In this document: positions 52,071 to 61,956 of the stretch, piece by piece
How the letters are laid out: each line of letters opens with the position of its first letter
Position numbering within the stretch: the stretch's first letter is position 1
From: Streptomyces longwoodensis
GTDB lineage: Bacteria > Actinomycetota > Actinomycetes > Streptomycetales > Streptomycetaceae
Length of the DNA stretch: 64,000 nt
Assembly: GCF_001514125.1 (NCBI RefSeq)
Contig: NZ_KQ948561.1
Location: forward strand, 214,868 to 278,867
Direction: 5' to 3'
Notes under the pieces: generated by a model
The model's database searches: none
What the model was told of the DNA's origin: nothing
What the model saw: the letters and a program-made list of their open reading frames with translations, nothing else
Position numbers and translations under genes: made by a program

Positions 52071-53921
52071 TCAGGAGGTGCCGGCGGGCTCCCGCCAACT
52101 GCGCAGCACCGACTCGAACTGCTCGGCGGTGGTGTCCCAGTCGTCGGCCGGCGAGGAGATGTACAGGACGTACTCGGTACCGTCCCGCCCGAGGTACGTC
52201 TCCTCCTTCGCGCGCCGCGGCCCGGGGAAGTCGGTGTCCTTGGCGAGCGCGGTCCAGGTGTACTCCCACTCGGACCCGGGGCGGTCACGGTAGACGTTGC
52301 GCTCCAGCGTCACCCGCCGGTAGTCCACGAGCCGCCTCAACTGCGTGTCCAGGTCGGCCTGGTGCTCGTAGGCGTCGTCGTAGTCCGGGGAGGTGTCCAC
52401 GGCGATGCGCACGAAGTGCTCGCCGCCGTCGGGCGTGTAGTCGACCTGCTTGAGGTCGCCGTCGTCCTGGTACACCACGCGCTTCCAGCCCGGGGGCAGG
52501 GACAGCCGGAAGCCCAGCGGGTCGGTCACCGGCTGCCAGGAGTCGGGCGAGGTGCCGTCGCTCGCCGACGGGCTGGGCTGCGAGGGGCTGGGCGCGGAGG
52601 GGCTCGGCGACAGGGTCGTACGGCCGCCGCCCTGGTCGTGCCGGCCGGAGTCCCACTGCTGGAGCACCACGGCCGTACCGCCGCCGATCAGCGCGGCCAC
52701 GGCCACCACGAGGGCGAGCGTGCGCAACCGGCGCCGCCGGGACGGCTGTTGGGGACGCACGGCGGTCCCCGGCCCCGGCGGCGGCCCCATCGGGGTCGGC
52801 CCCACGGCGGTCGGACCGGTGACGGACGACTGCGGCACGGGCGTGTGCGCGAGGGACGCGTACGGCAGGGGCGTGTGGGAGGCGGGCGTGTGGGAGGCGG
52901 GCGTGTGGGAGGCGGGCGTGTGGGAGGGCGGCGTGTGCCCGCCCGGCGTCCCCGGGCCGTACGGCGCCCCGGTCGCGTCGTCGGCACCGCCGGGGTGGGT
53001 GCCGCTCGCGTAGGGCGTCCGCCCGCTGCCGCTGTCGTAGCCGGGCCGCAGGTCGGGGCCGTACTGCGTCGGCACATACGCCTGGGCCTCGTGCGGGCTG
53101 CGGCCCTCGGCGGCCTGGGCGAGCAGGTGCTCGGCCTCGGCGGTGCCGGGACGGGAGGCGGGGTCCTTGCGCAGCAGCGCGGTGATGACGGGCCCGAGCG
53201 GACCGGCGTACCGCGGCTCGGCGGCCTCCTCCTCCACCACGGCCTGCATGGTGGACAGCGGGGACGTGCGGCGGAACGGCGAACGGCCCTCGACGGCCGT
53301 GTACAGGGTGGCGCCGAGCGCCCACAGGTCGGAGGACGGGCCGGGGTCCTGGCCGCGGACCCGCTCGGGGGCCAGGTAGTCGACGGAGCCCACGACCTCC
53401 CCGGTGCGGGTGATGGTGGTGTCGCCGTCGATCTGGGCGATGCCGAAGTCGGTGAGCAGGACCCGGCCGTCGTGCGAGAGAAGGACGTTGCCGGGCTTGA
53501 CGTCGCGGTGCAGGACACCGGCGGAGTGCGCGGCGCGCAGGGCGCGCAGCACCCACAGGCCGATCCGGGCGGCCTCGGCGGGTTCGAGGCGGCCCTCCTG
53601 CTTGACGGCGTCGGCGAGCGAGCGGCCCTCGACCAGCTCCATCACGATCCAGGGGCGGCCGTCGTGTTCGAGCACGTCGTGCACGGTGACCACGGCGGAG
53701 TGGTTGATCCGCGCGGCGGCGCGGGCCTCGGCCCGGGTGCGCGCGAGGAGGGCCGGCTGTTCGCTCTCGGAGACGTAGAGCGCGGCGGTCAGCTCCTTGA
53801 TGGCGACGGCCCGGTGCAGCAGCTCGTCGTGGGCGCGCCACACCCGGCCCATGCCGCCGCTGCCGATGGAATCGGCGAGCCGGTAGCGGCCCGCGAGGAG
53901 CAGGCCCTGCATCTGATTCAC
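52071..53921 (-). CDS. Receptor Ser/Thr protein kinase 4 of cluster
   Basis: 616 residues; GTG 53921 gives NQMQGLLLAGRYRL, and ATG 53912 is possible. Catalytic marks intact: GSGGMGRVW, VAIKELTA, HRDVKPGNVL, DFGIAQ, APER. The linker is rich in Tyr, Pro and Gly and includes HTPAS repeats from a 15-base DNA repeat (52868-52938). TM helix LRTLALVVAVAALIGGGTAVVL, then the outer domain DPLGFRLSLPPGWKR. No PASTA repeats. Confidence 0.95.
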   Translation of the reverse strand: MNQMQGLLLAGRYRLADSIGSGGMGRVWRAHDELLHRAVAIKELTAALYVSESEQPALLARTRAEARAAARINHSAVVTVHDVLEHDGRPWIVMELVEGRSLADAVKQEGRLEPAEAARIGLWVLRALRAAHSAGVLHRDVKPGNVLLSHDGRVLLTDFGIAQIDGDTTITRTGEVVGSVDYLAPERVRGQDPGPSSDLWALGATLYTAVEGRSPFRRTSPLSTMQAVVEEEAAEPRYAGPLGPVITALLRKDPASRPGTAEAEHLLAQAAEGRSPHEAQAYVPTQYGPDLRPGYDSGSGRTPYASGTHPGGADDATGAPYGPGTPGGHTPPSHTPASHTPASHTPASHTPLPYASLAHTPVPQSSVTGPTAVGPTPMGPPPGPGTAVRPQQPSRRRRLRTLALVVAVAALIGGGTAVVLQQWDSGRHDQGGGRTTLSPSPSAPSPSQPSPSASDGTSPDSWQPVTDPLGFRLSLPPGWKRVVYQDDGDLKQVDYTPDGGEHFVRIAVDTSPDYDDAYEHQADLDTQLRRLVDYRRVTLERNVYRDRPGSEWEYTWTALAKDTDFPGPRRAKEETYLGRDGTEYVLYISSPADDWDTTAEQFESVLRSWREPAGTS

Positions 53922-54081
53922 GTTGCCCCGCAATGCTCTTGACAGGGTCAGCGTAAGGATTGCCCAGCGTCCACGGAACCAGCGGGGTGCCAAGGAGACC
54001 GCACTGTGACGGTTGTCGCTTCCGGCCCGCGGCGGGAACCGGACGCGTCACCGGCCCCCGTCACCGTCGGCCCCGTGCCGG

Positions 54082-56583
54082 TCAGCCCGTGTACTGGTAA
54101 GTAGCCTGCGCCTGCTCGTAGATGCGGGTCACCTCGTCGCGCTCGGCCTCCGGGCCGCGCACCTGGACGACGTGGTAGCGGCCGTGGAGCAGCAGCGCGA
54201 GGTTGCGCACGTAGAGCTCCCGTCCGCCGGACCCCGTCCAGGTGAACTGGCCCTCCGCCATGACACGTTCACCCACCTGGGTGGTGCGCAGCCCGGAGGC
54301 GGTGGCCCAGCTGGAGTCCCGGTACGGCTGGAGCTCGCTCTCCTTCTCCCGCTGGTAGACCATCGGGTCGCCGCCGTACCGGGCCGCGGAGTCCCGGCCG
54401 GGGACGACGATCAGCTCGAAGTCGCCGTGGGAGTACACGACCTGGGCGCGCCCGTTCTTCGGCGTGCGGTCCCAGCCGTCGGCCACGGCGACGCGGAAAC
54501 CGGCCGTGTCGGTGCGCAGCGTGAAGCCGTCGGCGACGGCGGGGCCGGAGCCGGACGGGGTCCCGGCGGCCGAACTGCCGCTGCCGCGCGGCGCGGGCGA
54601 GGTCTGCTCGGGCCGGGGTTCGCTGCTGCTGCTCGCCGCGGGCGCGTCGCTGACGGTGCCCGAGCCGGTGTTCTGCGCGGTGCCGTCCCGCTCGTCCGCC
54701 TTGGGCATGAACAGCACCGCGTACGCGACCGCCGCCGCCAGTACCAGCAGGATCAGCACGAGCAGGGTGCGGCCCAGGCTGCGGGGCGATCCGCTCGCCT
54801 CCTGCCGTTTGTGCCGTCCGTGGTGCGCGGGCAGTCCGGCCCTGCGGCGGCGCACCAGTTCGCCCTTGCGCCGGATGATGGGCAGCCGGCGCGGATCGGC
54901 CGGCGGCGCGGCGATGACGTGGGCGCCCGCCTCGGGTTCGGGCGCCGAGCGCACCAGGGAGCGCAGCCAGCCGCTGAGGAGCTCCACGTCGGGGCGTTCG
55001 GTGGGGTCCTGGCGCAGCAGCGACTCCACGACCGGCCGCAGCGGCCCGCACTCCTCGGCGAACGCGGGCGGCTCCGCGCACACCATCTGCACCAGCTCGG
55101 CGGTCGAGTCCTCGGGATAGGGCGCGTGGCCCTGCACGGCGCGGAACAGCAGGGCGCCGAGCGCCCACAGGTCGGTGGCGGGTCCGATGGGCGCGGCGAG
55201 CTGCCAGTTCTCGTGCACCGGGCCGGCCTGTTCGGGCGCCCACCGCTCGGTGACCGGGCCGACCACGGCCATCCGGGCCTGCCGTGCCCGCTCGGCGGCG
55301 AGCGCGGTGGCGGGCCCGCGCGGGGCGGGCGTCCCGGCGGCGGGGTCGTCCCACCGGGCGGGCCGCGTCCCCGGCTGCTCGACGGCGCCGGGGCCCTCAG
55401 CGGGGGCGGGGAGCTGGCGGCCGCCGTCGTAGGGGGCCGGGGCGGGCAGGCCCGCCCCGGCCCCACGCGCCCCGTAGGGGTCGGCGATCTGCCCGGGCGG
55501 CTGACCGCCCGGCTGCGCGAGCCCGCTGCCGTACGGCGACATCGGCGCGCCCTCCCCCGGGCCGCCCTCGACCGGGGTGCGGGCGCCGGGGAGTGCCGGC
55601 CGTCGGCCCTGCTGGGCGTCCTGGGCCTCCTGGATCCGGGCCGCCGCCCGCGCGCCCGCCCGGTACGCGGCGATCGCGCCGGCCCGCGCGGCGCGGATGT
55701 CCTCAGTGCTGTCCAGCGCCCGGGGGGCGAGCGCGCCACGGGATCCGGGAACGGCCGGGGAGGTCCCCCCGGGGGGCACGGGCCTCGTCCCCGGAGCGAC
55801 TCCGGGTGCGCTGCCCGGGGCGGGTGAGGGCGCGGGGAGCCGGCCCGCCGCCCGCGCCTCGATGGCGGCACGACGCGCGGCCTCGGGGTCGACCGCACCG
55901 CCGGGCCCACCGGCCGTGGAGCCACCGGGCCCACCGGCCGCGGGGCCACCGGGGCCTGGGCCCGGCCCGCCGTCGTCCTCGGTCGGCACGGGGTCGTACC
56001 CGCACAGCGCCTCCTCGGCCGCGCCGACCGCGAGCCCGGTCAGCATGATGCGGCCGTCGTCGCAGACCAGGACGGTGCGCGCGGTGATGTTCCGGTGCAC
56101 CCAGCCGTGCGCGTGGAGCACCCGCAGCGCCATCAGCACGTCGGAGGCGACCTCCGCCGCCCGGTACGGCGTCAGCGTCCGCTCGGCGAGCAGCGCCGCG
56201 AGCGGCCGGGCGGCCACCAGCTCGCTGACGATCCACAGCGAGCCGCCGTCGGCGAACACGTCGAAGACCTGGTCGAGGCGGGGGTGGTCGGGGATGCGGG
56301 CCGCGGCCTGCGCGGCCTCCACGGCGCGCCGCACGACCGGGTCGGACGGCCTGCGCGTGCTGGTGCCGGGCATCCTGCGCTCACGGGCGGTGAATCCCGC
56401 GGGCAGTCCCTCCGCGTCGAGCACCTCGGCCTCGACGACCTCGGGCAACGGCACCTGACGGACCAGGACTTCCTGTCCGCTGTAGGTGTCGAAGGCCCGG
56501 CTCTCGGTGAGTTCGTACTCGTCGGCGGGCGGCAGCGGCAGGCGGTAGCGGTCGGCGAGCACCCGCCCCGCATAGTCGTCCAC
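54082..56583 (-). CDS. Pseudokinase membrane protein with large activation-loop insert
   Basis: 833 residues; GTG 56583 with GGGGGAGG. The kinase-like fold is recognisable, but all catalytic elements are lost: no Gly loop, the lysine position reads VLVRQ (R42), HRD is HRN (163-165), and DFG is replaced by TGL near 182. Between this point and the APE equivalent (WAPEQ, 448-452) sits an insert of about 260 residues rich in Gly, Pro and Ala. The C-lobe continues normally (DLWALGALLFRAVQGHAPY). A TM helix (TLLVLILLVLAAAVAYAVLF) and an outer domain of the same kind as the other kinases (GFRVAVADGWDRT) follow. Probably a phosphorylated scaffold rather than an enzyme, by analogy with mycobacterial MviN. 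Confidence 0.92.
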   Translation of the reverse strand: MDDYAGRVLADRYRLPLPPADEYELTESRAFDTYSGQEVLVRQVPLPEVVEAEVLDAEGLPAGFTARERRMPGTSTRRPSDPVVRRAVEAAQAAARIPDHPRLDQVFDVFADGGSLWIVSELVAARPLAALLAERTLTPYRAAEVASDVLMALRVLHAHGWVHRNITARTVLVCDDGRIMLTGLAVGAAEEALCGYDPVPTEDDGGPGPGPGGPAAGGPGGSTAGGPGGAVDPEAARRAAIEARAAGRLPAPSPAPGSAPGVAPGTRPVPPGGTSPAVPGSRGALAPRALDSTEDIRAARAGAIAAYRAGARAAARIQEAQDAQQGRRPALPGARTPVEGGPGEGAPMSPYGSGLAQPGGQPPGQIADPYGARGAGAGLPAPAPYDGGRQLPAPAEGPGAVEQPGTRPARWDDPAAGTPAPRGPATALAAERARQARMAVVGPVTERWAPEQAGPVHENWQLAAPIGPATDLWALGALLFRAVQGHAPYPEDSTAELVQMVCAEPPAFAEECGPLRPVVESLLRQDPTERPDVELLSGWLRSLVRSAPEPEAGAHVIAAPPADPRRLPIIRRKGELVRRRRAGLPAHHGRHKRQEASGSPRSLGRTLLVLILLVLAAAVAYAVLFMPKADERDGTAQNTGSGTVSDAPAASSSSEPRPEQTSPAPRGSGSSAAGTPSGSGPAVADGFTLRTDTAGFRVAVADGWDRTPKNGRAQVVYSHGDFELIVVPGRDSAARYGGDPMVYQREKESELQPYRDSSWATASGLRTTQVGERVMAEGQFTWTGSGGRELYVRNLALLLHGRYHVVQVRGPEAERDEVTRIYEQAQATYQYTG

Positions 56584-56783
56584 GTTGCCTCCCCCGGCCG
56601 CCCGGTCGGTCAAATCCGTTCGTGTCACGCACCGTTGTGGGCATCCGGCTGGATGCGTACGGTCCGCAAGCACTCACGATACGTGCCGGAGGCAACCCGC
56701 AAAGAGGGGATGCCAGATCTCGCCTCCCCGGCCGCTCCTTCCACGGCTTCCCGCCGTACCGCGCCCCGAACGCCGGCCGGCCG

Positions 56784-58835
56784 TCACTTCTTCGGCTGGA
56801 ACGTCTCCGAGAGCGTCTTCCAGGTGGCCGCCCGCTCGGCGCTGTTCCAGTCGGCCGCCTTCGCCGTGTACATCAGCCCGTAGCCCTGGTGGTCGTTCAC
56901 CACGAAACCCCGGTCGACCGTCCGGTACGCGGTGCCGCCGTCGACGTAGGTGAACTCCCAGTCGGCCGCGTTCCAGTCGCGGTAGTCCACCTTGGCTATC
57001 CGGATCCTCTGGTACTGCGAGCGCACCATGTAGCGCTCCTGGTTCGTCCAGTCGGCGACCGGGTCGTCCTTCGGCTCGGTCGTCCAGGCGATGAGCAGTT
57101 TCTGCCCGTTCGGCCCGGTGAACCGGTCACCGGCGGCGGCGGTCGTCTGGAACTTCCACCCCGGCGGCAGTCCGATGGAGTACCCCTGGCCGCCCTTGTG
57201 CGTGAACACGGCCGTGCCCTTCCCACCCGCCGACGCTCCCGCACCGGTGCTGCTGCTCGCCCCGGACCCGCTGCCCGGCGCGGCGGCGGAGGAGGTCCCG
57301 GTGGGAGCGGACTGCGAGGCCGACCCGTCGGTGCCGGTGCCGCCGCTCTTGTCCTCCTTGGTGCCGGGGCTGCGACCGGTCACCGAACTCGCCCCGGGGC
57401 CGCCCTTGGCGCCGTCGGAACCGTCGTCGTCCCCACCGCCGAGGGTGAGGGCCAGCACGGTGCCGAGCACCGCCAGCGCCGCCACCACGGCGATGATCAC
57501 CAGCGTGCGCCGCGGCACCACGTCGGTGAGTGGCGCCCGGGGCACCGGCCTCGGCGGCAGATCGGCCGGCGGCGTCATCACGGGCCAGCCCGAACTGCGG
57601 CCCCCGCCCGAGCCGGTGGAGCCGGCGGAGCCGGTGGAGCCGGTGGAGCCGGTGGAGCCGGTGGAGCCTGCGTCGCCCGCACCGCCCGCCGTCCCGACGG
57701 ACGCCGACCGCACGGAGGTCGTCGCGGCCGTGCCCGTGGACCGCGTCCCGCCGGAGCCGGCCGCGTCCGCCGTGTCGACCCCGCCCGCGGCCGTCCCGCT
57801 CGCGGACCCGTCACGCGTCCCGGCCGCCGCGGCCGCCGCCCCGCCCGCCGCAGCCTTGCGCACGGACCGCAGCGCCCCGCGCAGCTTCTCGCCCGAACTG
57901 CCCTTCTCCCGCGTCCCGTCCGCCTGCTTGGGCAGCGGCACGACCTTCGTCGCGTCCGCCGGCTCGGACTCCTTCGGGTCGCGCGCGAGGATGACCGCGT
58001 TGAGCATGGCGCGCGCCCCGGCGTCGTCCAGGCGCCGCTCCGGGTCCTTGGTCAGCAGCCCGTAGATGACGTCCCGCAGCGGACCCGCGTTCTTCGGCTC
58101 CTCCAGCTGCTCGGTCATCACCGCGGTGAGCGTCGCGATCGCCGAGCCCTTGTCGTACGGCGGGGTGCCCTCGACCGCCGCGTACAGCAGTCCTCCGAGC
58201 GACCACAGGTCGGCCGCCGGGCCGGGCTTGTGCCCGCGCGCCCGCTCGGGGGCGATGTAGGAGGGGGCGCCGACGAGCATGCCGGTGGAGGTGATGGACG
58301 GATCGCCCTCGACCTGCGCGATGCCGAAGTCGGTGAGCACGACGCGGTCGGTGCCGGACTCCAGCAGCACGTTGGACGGCTTCACGTCACGGTGCAGGAT
58401 GCCCTCGCGGTGCGCCGACCGCAGGACGTCCAGGATCGCCAGGCCCACCCGGGCGGCCCGCTCGGGCTCCAGCACGCCGTCCTCGCGGATGACCTCGGCG
58501 AGCGACTTGCCCTCGACGAGTTCCATCACGATCCACGGCCGGTCGTCCTCGTCGACCACGTCGAAGACCGTCACCGCGCTGTTGTTGCGGATCCTGGCGA
58601 TGGCCTTGGCCTCGCGCAGCGTCCGCGTGATCAGCCGGCGCTTCTCGTCGTCGTCGATGTTCGACGGGAACCGCAACTCCTTGACGGCGACCGTCCGTCC
58701 GAGCGTCTCGTCCTCGGCGCGCCACACCGTACCCATGCCGCCGCGGCCGAGTACGTCTCCCAGCCGGTACCGCCCGGCGAGGAGACGTGCGCTCTTGTCC
58801 TGACGGGATGCTCCCGCCCGCTCCGCCTCCGACAT
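56784..58835 (-). CDS. Receptor Ser/Thr protein kinase 6 of cluster
   Basis: 683 residues; ATG 58835 preceded by GAGGGGA. Complete kinase: GRGGMGTVW, VAVKELRF, HRDVKPSNVL, DFGIAQ, APER. The linker has Gly-Ser-Thr repeats (GSTGSTGSTGSTGSAG) from a 9-base DNA repeat at about 57602-57668. TM helix TLVIIAVVAALAVLGTVLALTL, a Ser/Gly stalk, and the outer domain GYSIGLPPGWKFQ with several Trp and Tyr. It is the first gene in transcription order of the six-gene minus-strand array and is divergent from the serine hydrolase. Confidence 0.95.
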   Translation of the reverse strand: MSEAERAGASRQDKSARLLAGRYRLGDVLGRGGMGTVWRAEDETLGRTVAVKELRFPSNIDDDEKRRLITRTLREAKAIARIRNNSAVTVFDVVDEDDRPWIVMELVEGKSLAEVIREDGVLEPERAARVGLAILDVLRSAHREGILHRDVKPSNVLLESGTDRVVLTDFGIAQVEGDPSITSTGMLVGAPSYIAPERARGHKPGPAADLWSLGGLLYAAVEGTPPYDKGSAIATLTAVMTEQLEEPKNAGPLRDVIYGLLTKDPERRLDDAGARAMLNAVILARDPKESEPADATKVVPLPKQADGTREKGSSGEKLRGALRSVRKAAAGGAAAAAAGTRDGSASGTAAGGVDTADAAGSGGTRSTGTAATTSVRSASVGTAGGAGDAGSTGSTGSTGSTGSAGSTGSGGGRSSGWPVMTPPADLPPRPVPRAPLTDVVPRRTLVIIAVVAALAVLGTVLALTLGGGDDDGSDGAKGGPGASSVTGRSPGTKEDKSGGTGTDGSASQSAPTGTSSAAAPGSGSGASSSTGAGASAGGKGTAVFTHKGGQGYSIGLPPGWKFQTTAAAGDRFTGPNGQKLLIAWTTEPKDDPVADWTNQERYMVRSQYQRIRIAKVDYRDWNAADWEFTYVDGGTAYRTVDRGFVVNDHQGYGLMYTAKAADWNSAERAATWKTLSETFQPKK

Positions 58836-59080
58836 GCGTCCCCTCAAGCAACCCGCCCTGACAGAGCCTCCATTGTCCCTCACCCGACAAGTGCCCAACG
58901 CCCCGGGTGCCCCCGTCCGGACCTCTTGCACGGCACATTTCGGCCAATAGGTGCGTCACAGTTCGGCCGCGGACCGCGACACGCCGGGAACGGGACCTTC
59001 CACACCTCCCCCGCCACCCGCCGACGCGGTTCACAGGGAGCCCGTGCAGGATGGGGCGCCCGCCCACGAGAGGACCCGCG

Positions 59081-60148
59081 ATGCCGAGCCGCCGCGCCAG
59101 CGCCGCTCCGCTGCTCCGAAGTCTGCGGGTCGTCCCCCTGGTCCTGGTGCTCCTGTGGCTCACTACGAGCGCCTCGCAGAGCGCGTCCCCGGCACCGGCG
59201 GACGCCCTGCTGCCGCTCCTGCTCACCCGGGGCGGGGTGCCCGCCGCCGCGCTGCTGGCCCGGGAGGAGAACGGCACCCGCTACGCCGAGGCGGGTCCGG
59301 GCATCGCACGCGACGACCGCTTCCGGGCCGGCAGCGTCACCAAGACGTTCGTGGCCACCGTGGTGCTCCAACTGGCCGCCGAGCACCGGCTGTCGCTGTC
59401 CGACCCGGTGGAGCGGCACCTGCCCGGCCTGGTGCGTGGGGCGGGCAACGACGGGCGCGCGCTGACCCTCCGTTCCCTGCTCACCCACACCAGCGGCCTG
59501 TACGACTACACCCGGGACACCAGCGGCACGGTGCCCGTCACCGCGCGGCAAGCCGTCCGTCTCGCCCTCACCCACCCTCCGGCCGACCGAGGCCGCTTCG
59601 CCTACTCCAACACCAACTACGTCCTGCTCGGCCTGGTCGTCGAACAGGTCACGGGCCGCTCCTACGCCGCCGAGGCCGAGCGGCGGCTGCTCATTCCGCT
59701 GGGTCTGACCGGCACCTCCTTCCCGGGGTCCCGCAGGACCCTTCCCCCGCCGCACGGCCGGGCCTTCGCCGCCGACGGCTCCGACGTCACCGAGCTCGAC
59801 CCGCGGACGGCCGGGGCCGCGGGCTCGCTGGTGACCACGCTGGCCGACCTGGACCGCTTCTACGCGGCGCTGCTGGGCGGCCGGCTGCTGCCCCCGCGCT
59901 GGCTGCGCGAGATGCTCGACACCCGTGCCGCACACGGCCTGTACGGCATGGGCCTGTTCCCCAAACGGCTTCCGTGCGGCGTCACGGTGTGGGGGCACAA
60001 CGGCCGTATAGCGGGCAGCTACGTGCGCAGCGCGGCCACCCCCGACGGCCGTCGTGTCCTGACCTTCCGGGTGAACACGACGGCGATCGCAGATCCCGAC
60101 CTCGAACCGGCCCTGCTCGCCGCCGAGTTCTGCCCTCGCACCCCGTAG
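59081..60148 (+). CDS. Secreted serine hydrolase, beta-lactamase class C/D-Ala carboxypeptidase type
   Basis: 355 residues; ATG 59081 with GAGAGGA upstream. Signal or anchor segment about 12-32 (RVVPLVLVLLWLTTSAS). Penicillin-binding fold motifs: SVTK at 85-88 (catalytic Ser-x-x-Lys), the Tyr-x-Asn motif in FAYSNTNYVLLG, and HNG in WGHNGRIAGSY as the third motif. These are the marks of D-Ala-D-Ala carboxypeptidases, class C beta-lactamases and related esterases. It acts outside the membrane, probably on peptidoglycan, which fits the neighbouring wall-linked kinases. The substrate is not settled by sequence. Confidence 0.92.
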   Translation: MPSRRASAAPLLRSLRVVPLVLVLLWLTTSASQSASPAPADALLPLLLTRGGVPAAALLAREENGTRYAEAGPGIARDDRFRAGSVTKTFVATVVLQLAAEHRLSLSDPVERHLPGLVRGAGNDGRALTLRSLLTHTSGLYDYTRDTSGTVPVTARQAVRLALTHPPADRGRFAYSNTNYVLLGLVVEQVTGRSYAAEAERRLLIPLGLTGTSFPGSRRTLPPPHGRAFAADGSDVTELDPRTAGAAGSLVTTLADLDRFYAALLGGRLLPPRWLREMLDTRAAHGLYGMGLFPKRLPCGVTVWGHNGRIAGSYVRSAATPDGRRVLTFRVNTTAIADPDLEPALLAAEFCPRTP

Positions 60149-60249
60149 AACGAGCGAGCCCCGAACGGAGATCCCGGACCACTACACCCGTTCGAGTGAA
60201 TCGGCCGGGTGCCGGCTGTCACCGCGGCGGGGAATGAGGGCTGAGCCCG

Positions 60250-61956
60250 TCACAACGGCACGATGTCCGGCGCCCCCAGCCGCGCCGCGTCCGCCGTCTG
60301 GTCGTCCGGCTGGAGCTGGGACTCGCGCTCGGCCTCGACCCGCTTCTCGTAGTGCTCGACCTCGCGCTCGATCTGGTCCTTGTCCCAGCCCAGCACCGGC
60401 GCCATCAGCTCCGCCGCCTCGCGGGCCGAGCGGGCCCCGCGGTCGAAGGTCTCGATGGAGATGCGGGTGCGCCGGGTCAGCACGTCGTCCAGGTGACGGG
60501 CGCCCTCGTGCGAGGCGGCGTAGACGATCTCGGCGCGCAGGTAGTCGTCGGCGAACTGGAGCGGCTCGCCCAGCGACGGGTCGGCCGCGACCAGGTCGAG
60601 GACCTCCTCGGCCAGGGACCCGAAACGGTTCAGCAGGTGCTCGACCCGCACCACGTGCAGTCCGGTGCGGGCGGATATCCGCGCCCGCGCGTTCCACAGC
60701 GCCCGGTACCCCTCCGCGCCGAGCAGCGGGACGTCCTCCGTGACGCAGTCGGCGACGCGCAGGTCGAGCCCGTGCACCGCCTCGTCGACGGCGTCCTTGG
60801 CCATGACCCGGTACGTCGTGTACTTGCCGCCCGCCACCACGACCAGGCCCGGCACCGGGTGGGCCACGGTGTGCTCGCGCGACAGCTTGCTGGTGGCGTC
60901 CGACTCGCCGGCCAGCAGCGGCCGCAGCCCCGCGTACACCCCTTCGACGTCGTCCCTGGTCAGCGGCACGGCCAGCACGGAGTTGACGTGCTCCAGGAGG
61001 TAGTCGATGTCGGCGCTGGAGGCGGCCGGGTGGGCCTTGTCGAGGTCCCAGTCGGTGTCGGTGGTGCCGATGATCCAGTGCCGGCCCCAGGGGATGACGA
61101 ACAGCACCGACTTCTCGGTGCGCAGGATCAGCCCGCTGGTGGAGTTGATGCGGTCCTTCGGCACCACGAGGTGGATGCCCTTGGACGCCCGGACGTGGAA
61201 CTGCCCGCGGGAGCCGACCATCGCCTGGGTGTCGTCGGTCCACACGCCCGTGGCGTTGACGACCTGCTTGGCGCGGACCTCGTACTCGCCGCCGGCCTCG
61301 ACGTCCTGGACCCGGGCGCCGACGACCCGCTCGCCCTCGCGCAGGAAGCCCGTGACGCGCGCGCGGTTGGCGACCTTCGCGCCGTAGGCCGCCGCCGTGC
61401 GGACCAGGGCGGCGACGAAGCGGGCGTCGTCCATCTGGGCGTCGTAGTACTGCAGCGCGCCGACCAGGGCGTCCTTCTTCAGGGCGGGGGCGACGCGCAG
61501 GGCGTGGCGGCGGGACAGGTGGCGGTGGGTGGGCAGACCCCGGCCGTGCCCGCGGGCCATGGACATCGCGTCGTAGAGGGCGACGCCCGACCCGGCGTAC
61601 AGCCGCTCCCAGCCCTTGTGCTGGAGCGGGTAGAGGAACGGCACCGGCTTGACCAGGTGCGGCGCGATGCGCTCCAGCAGCAGGCCGCGCTCCTTCAGCG
61701 CCTCCCTCACGAGGGCGAAGTCGAGCATCTCCAGGTAGCGCAGGCCGCCGTGGATGAGCTTGCTGGACCGGCTGGAGGTGCCCGAGGCCCAGTCGCGGGC
61801 CTCCACCAGTCCCGTGGACAGGCCGCGGGTGACCGCGTCGAGGGCCGTGCCCGCGCCGACCACCCCGCCCCCCACGACCAGCACGTCCAGTTCGCGCTCC
61901 GCCATGGCCGCCAGTGACTCGGCCCGCTGCGCCGGCCCCAGTGTCGCTGTCCTCAC
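60250..61956 (-). CDS. glpD: Aerobic glycerol-3-phosphate dehydrogenase
   Basis: 568 residues; GTG 61956 with GGGAGG five bases upstream. The FAD fold is LDVLVVGGGVVGAGTALDAVTRG. GlpD marks: SSRSSKLIHGGLRYLE, and in the substrate/FAD region RINSTSGLILRTEKSVLFVIPWGRHWIIGTTDTDWD and VVVAGGKYTTYRVMAKDAVDEA. The C-terminal helical domain of the family is present. It oxidises sn-glycerol-3-phosphate to DHAP and passes electrons to quinones at the membrane. The gene is separate from other glycerol genes here. Confidence 0.95.
   Translation of the reverse strand: MRTATLGPAQRAESLAAMAERELDVLVVGGGVVGAGTALDAVTRGLSTGLVEARDWASGTSSRSSKLIHGGLRYLEMLDFALVREALKERGLLLERIAPHLVKPVPFLYPLQHKGWERLYAGSGVALYDAMSMARGHGRGLPTHRHLSRRHALRVAPALKKDALVGALQYYDAQMDDARFVAALVRTAAAYGAKVANRARVTGFLREGERVVGARVQDVEAGGEYEVRAKQVVNATGVWTDDTQAMVGSRGQFHVRASKGIHLVVPKDRINSTSGLILRTEKSVLFVIPWGRHWIIGTTDTDWDLDKAHPAASSADIDYLLEHVNSVLAVPLTRDDVEGVYAGLRPLLAGESDATSKLSREHTVAHPVPGLVVVAGGKYTTYRVMAKDAVDEAVHGLDLRVADCVTEDVPLLGAEGYRALWNARARISARTGLHVVRVEHLLNRFGSLAEEVLDLVAADPSLGEPLQFADDYLRAEIVYAASHEGARHLDDVLTRRTRISIETFDRGARSAREAAELMAPVLGWDKDQIEREVEHYEKRVEAERESQLQPDDQTADAARLGAPDIVPL

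Noticed and set aside
52868..52938. Short regular repeats resembling a CRISPR array
   Set aside because: They are 15-base coding repeats (HTPAS) without spacers; the repeats at 47258-47330 and 57602-57668 are likewise coding low-complexity DNA.
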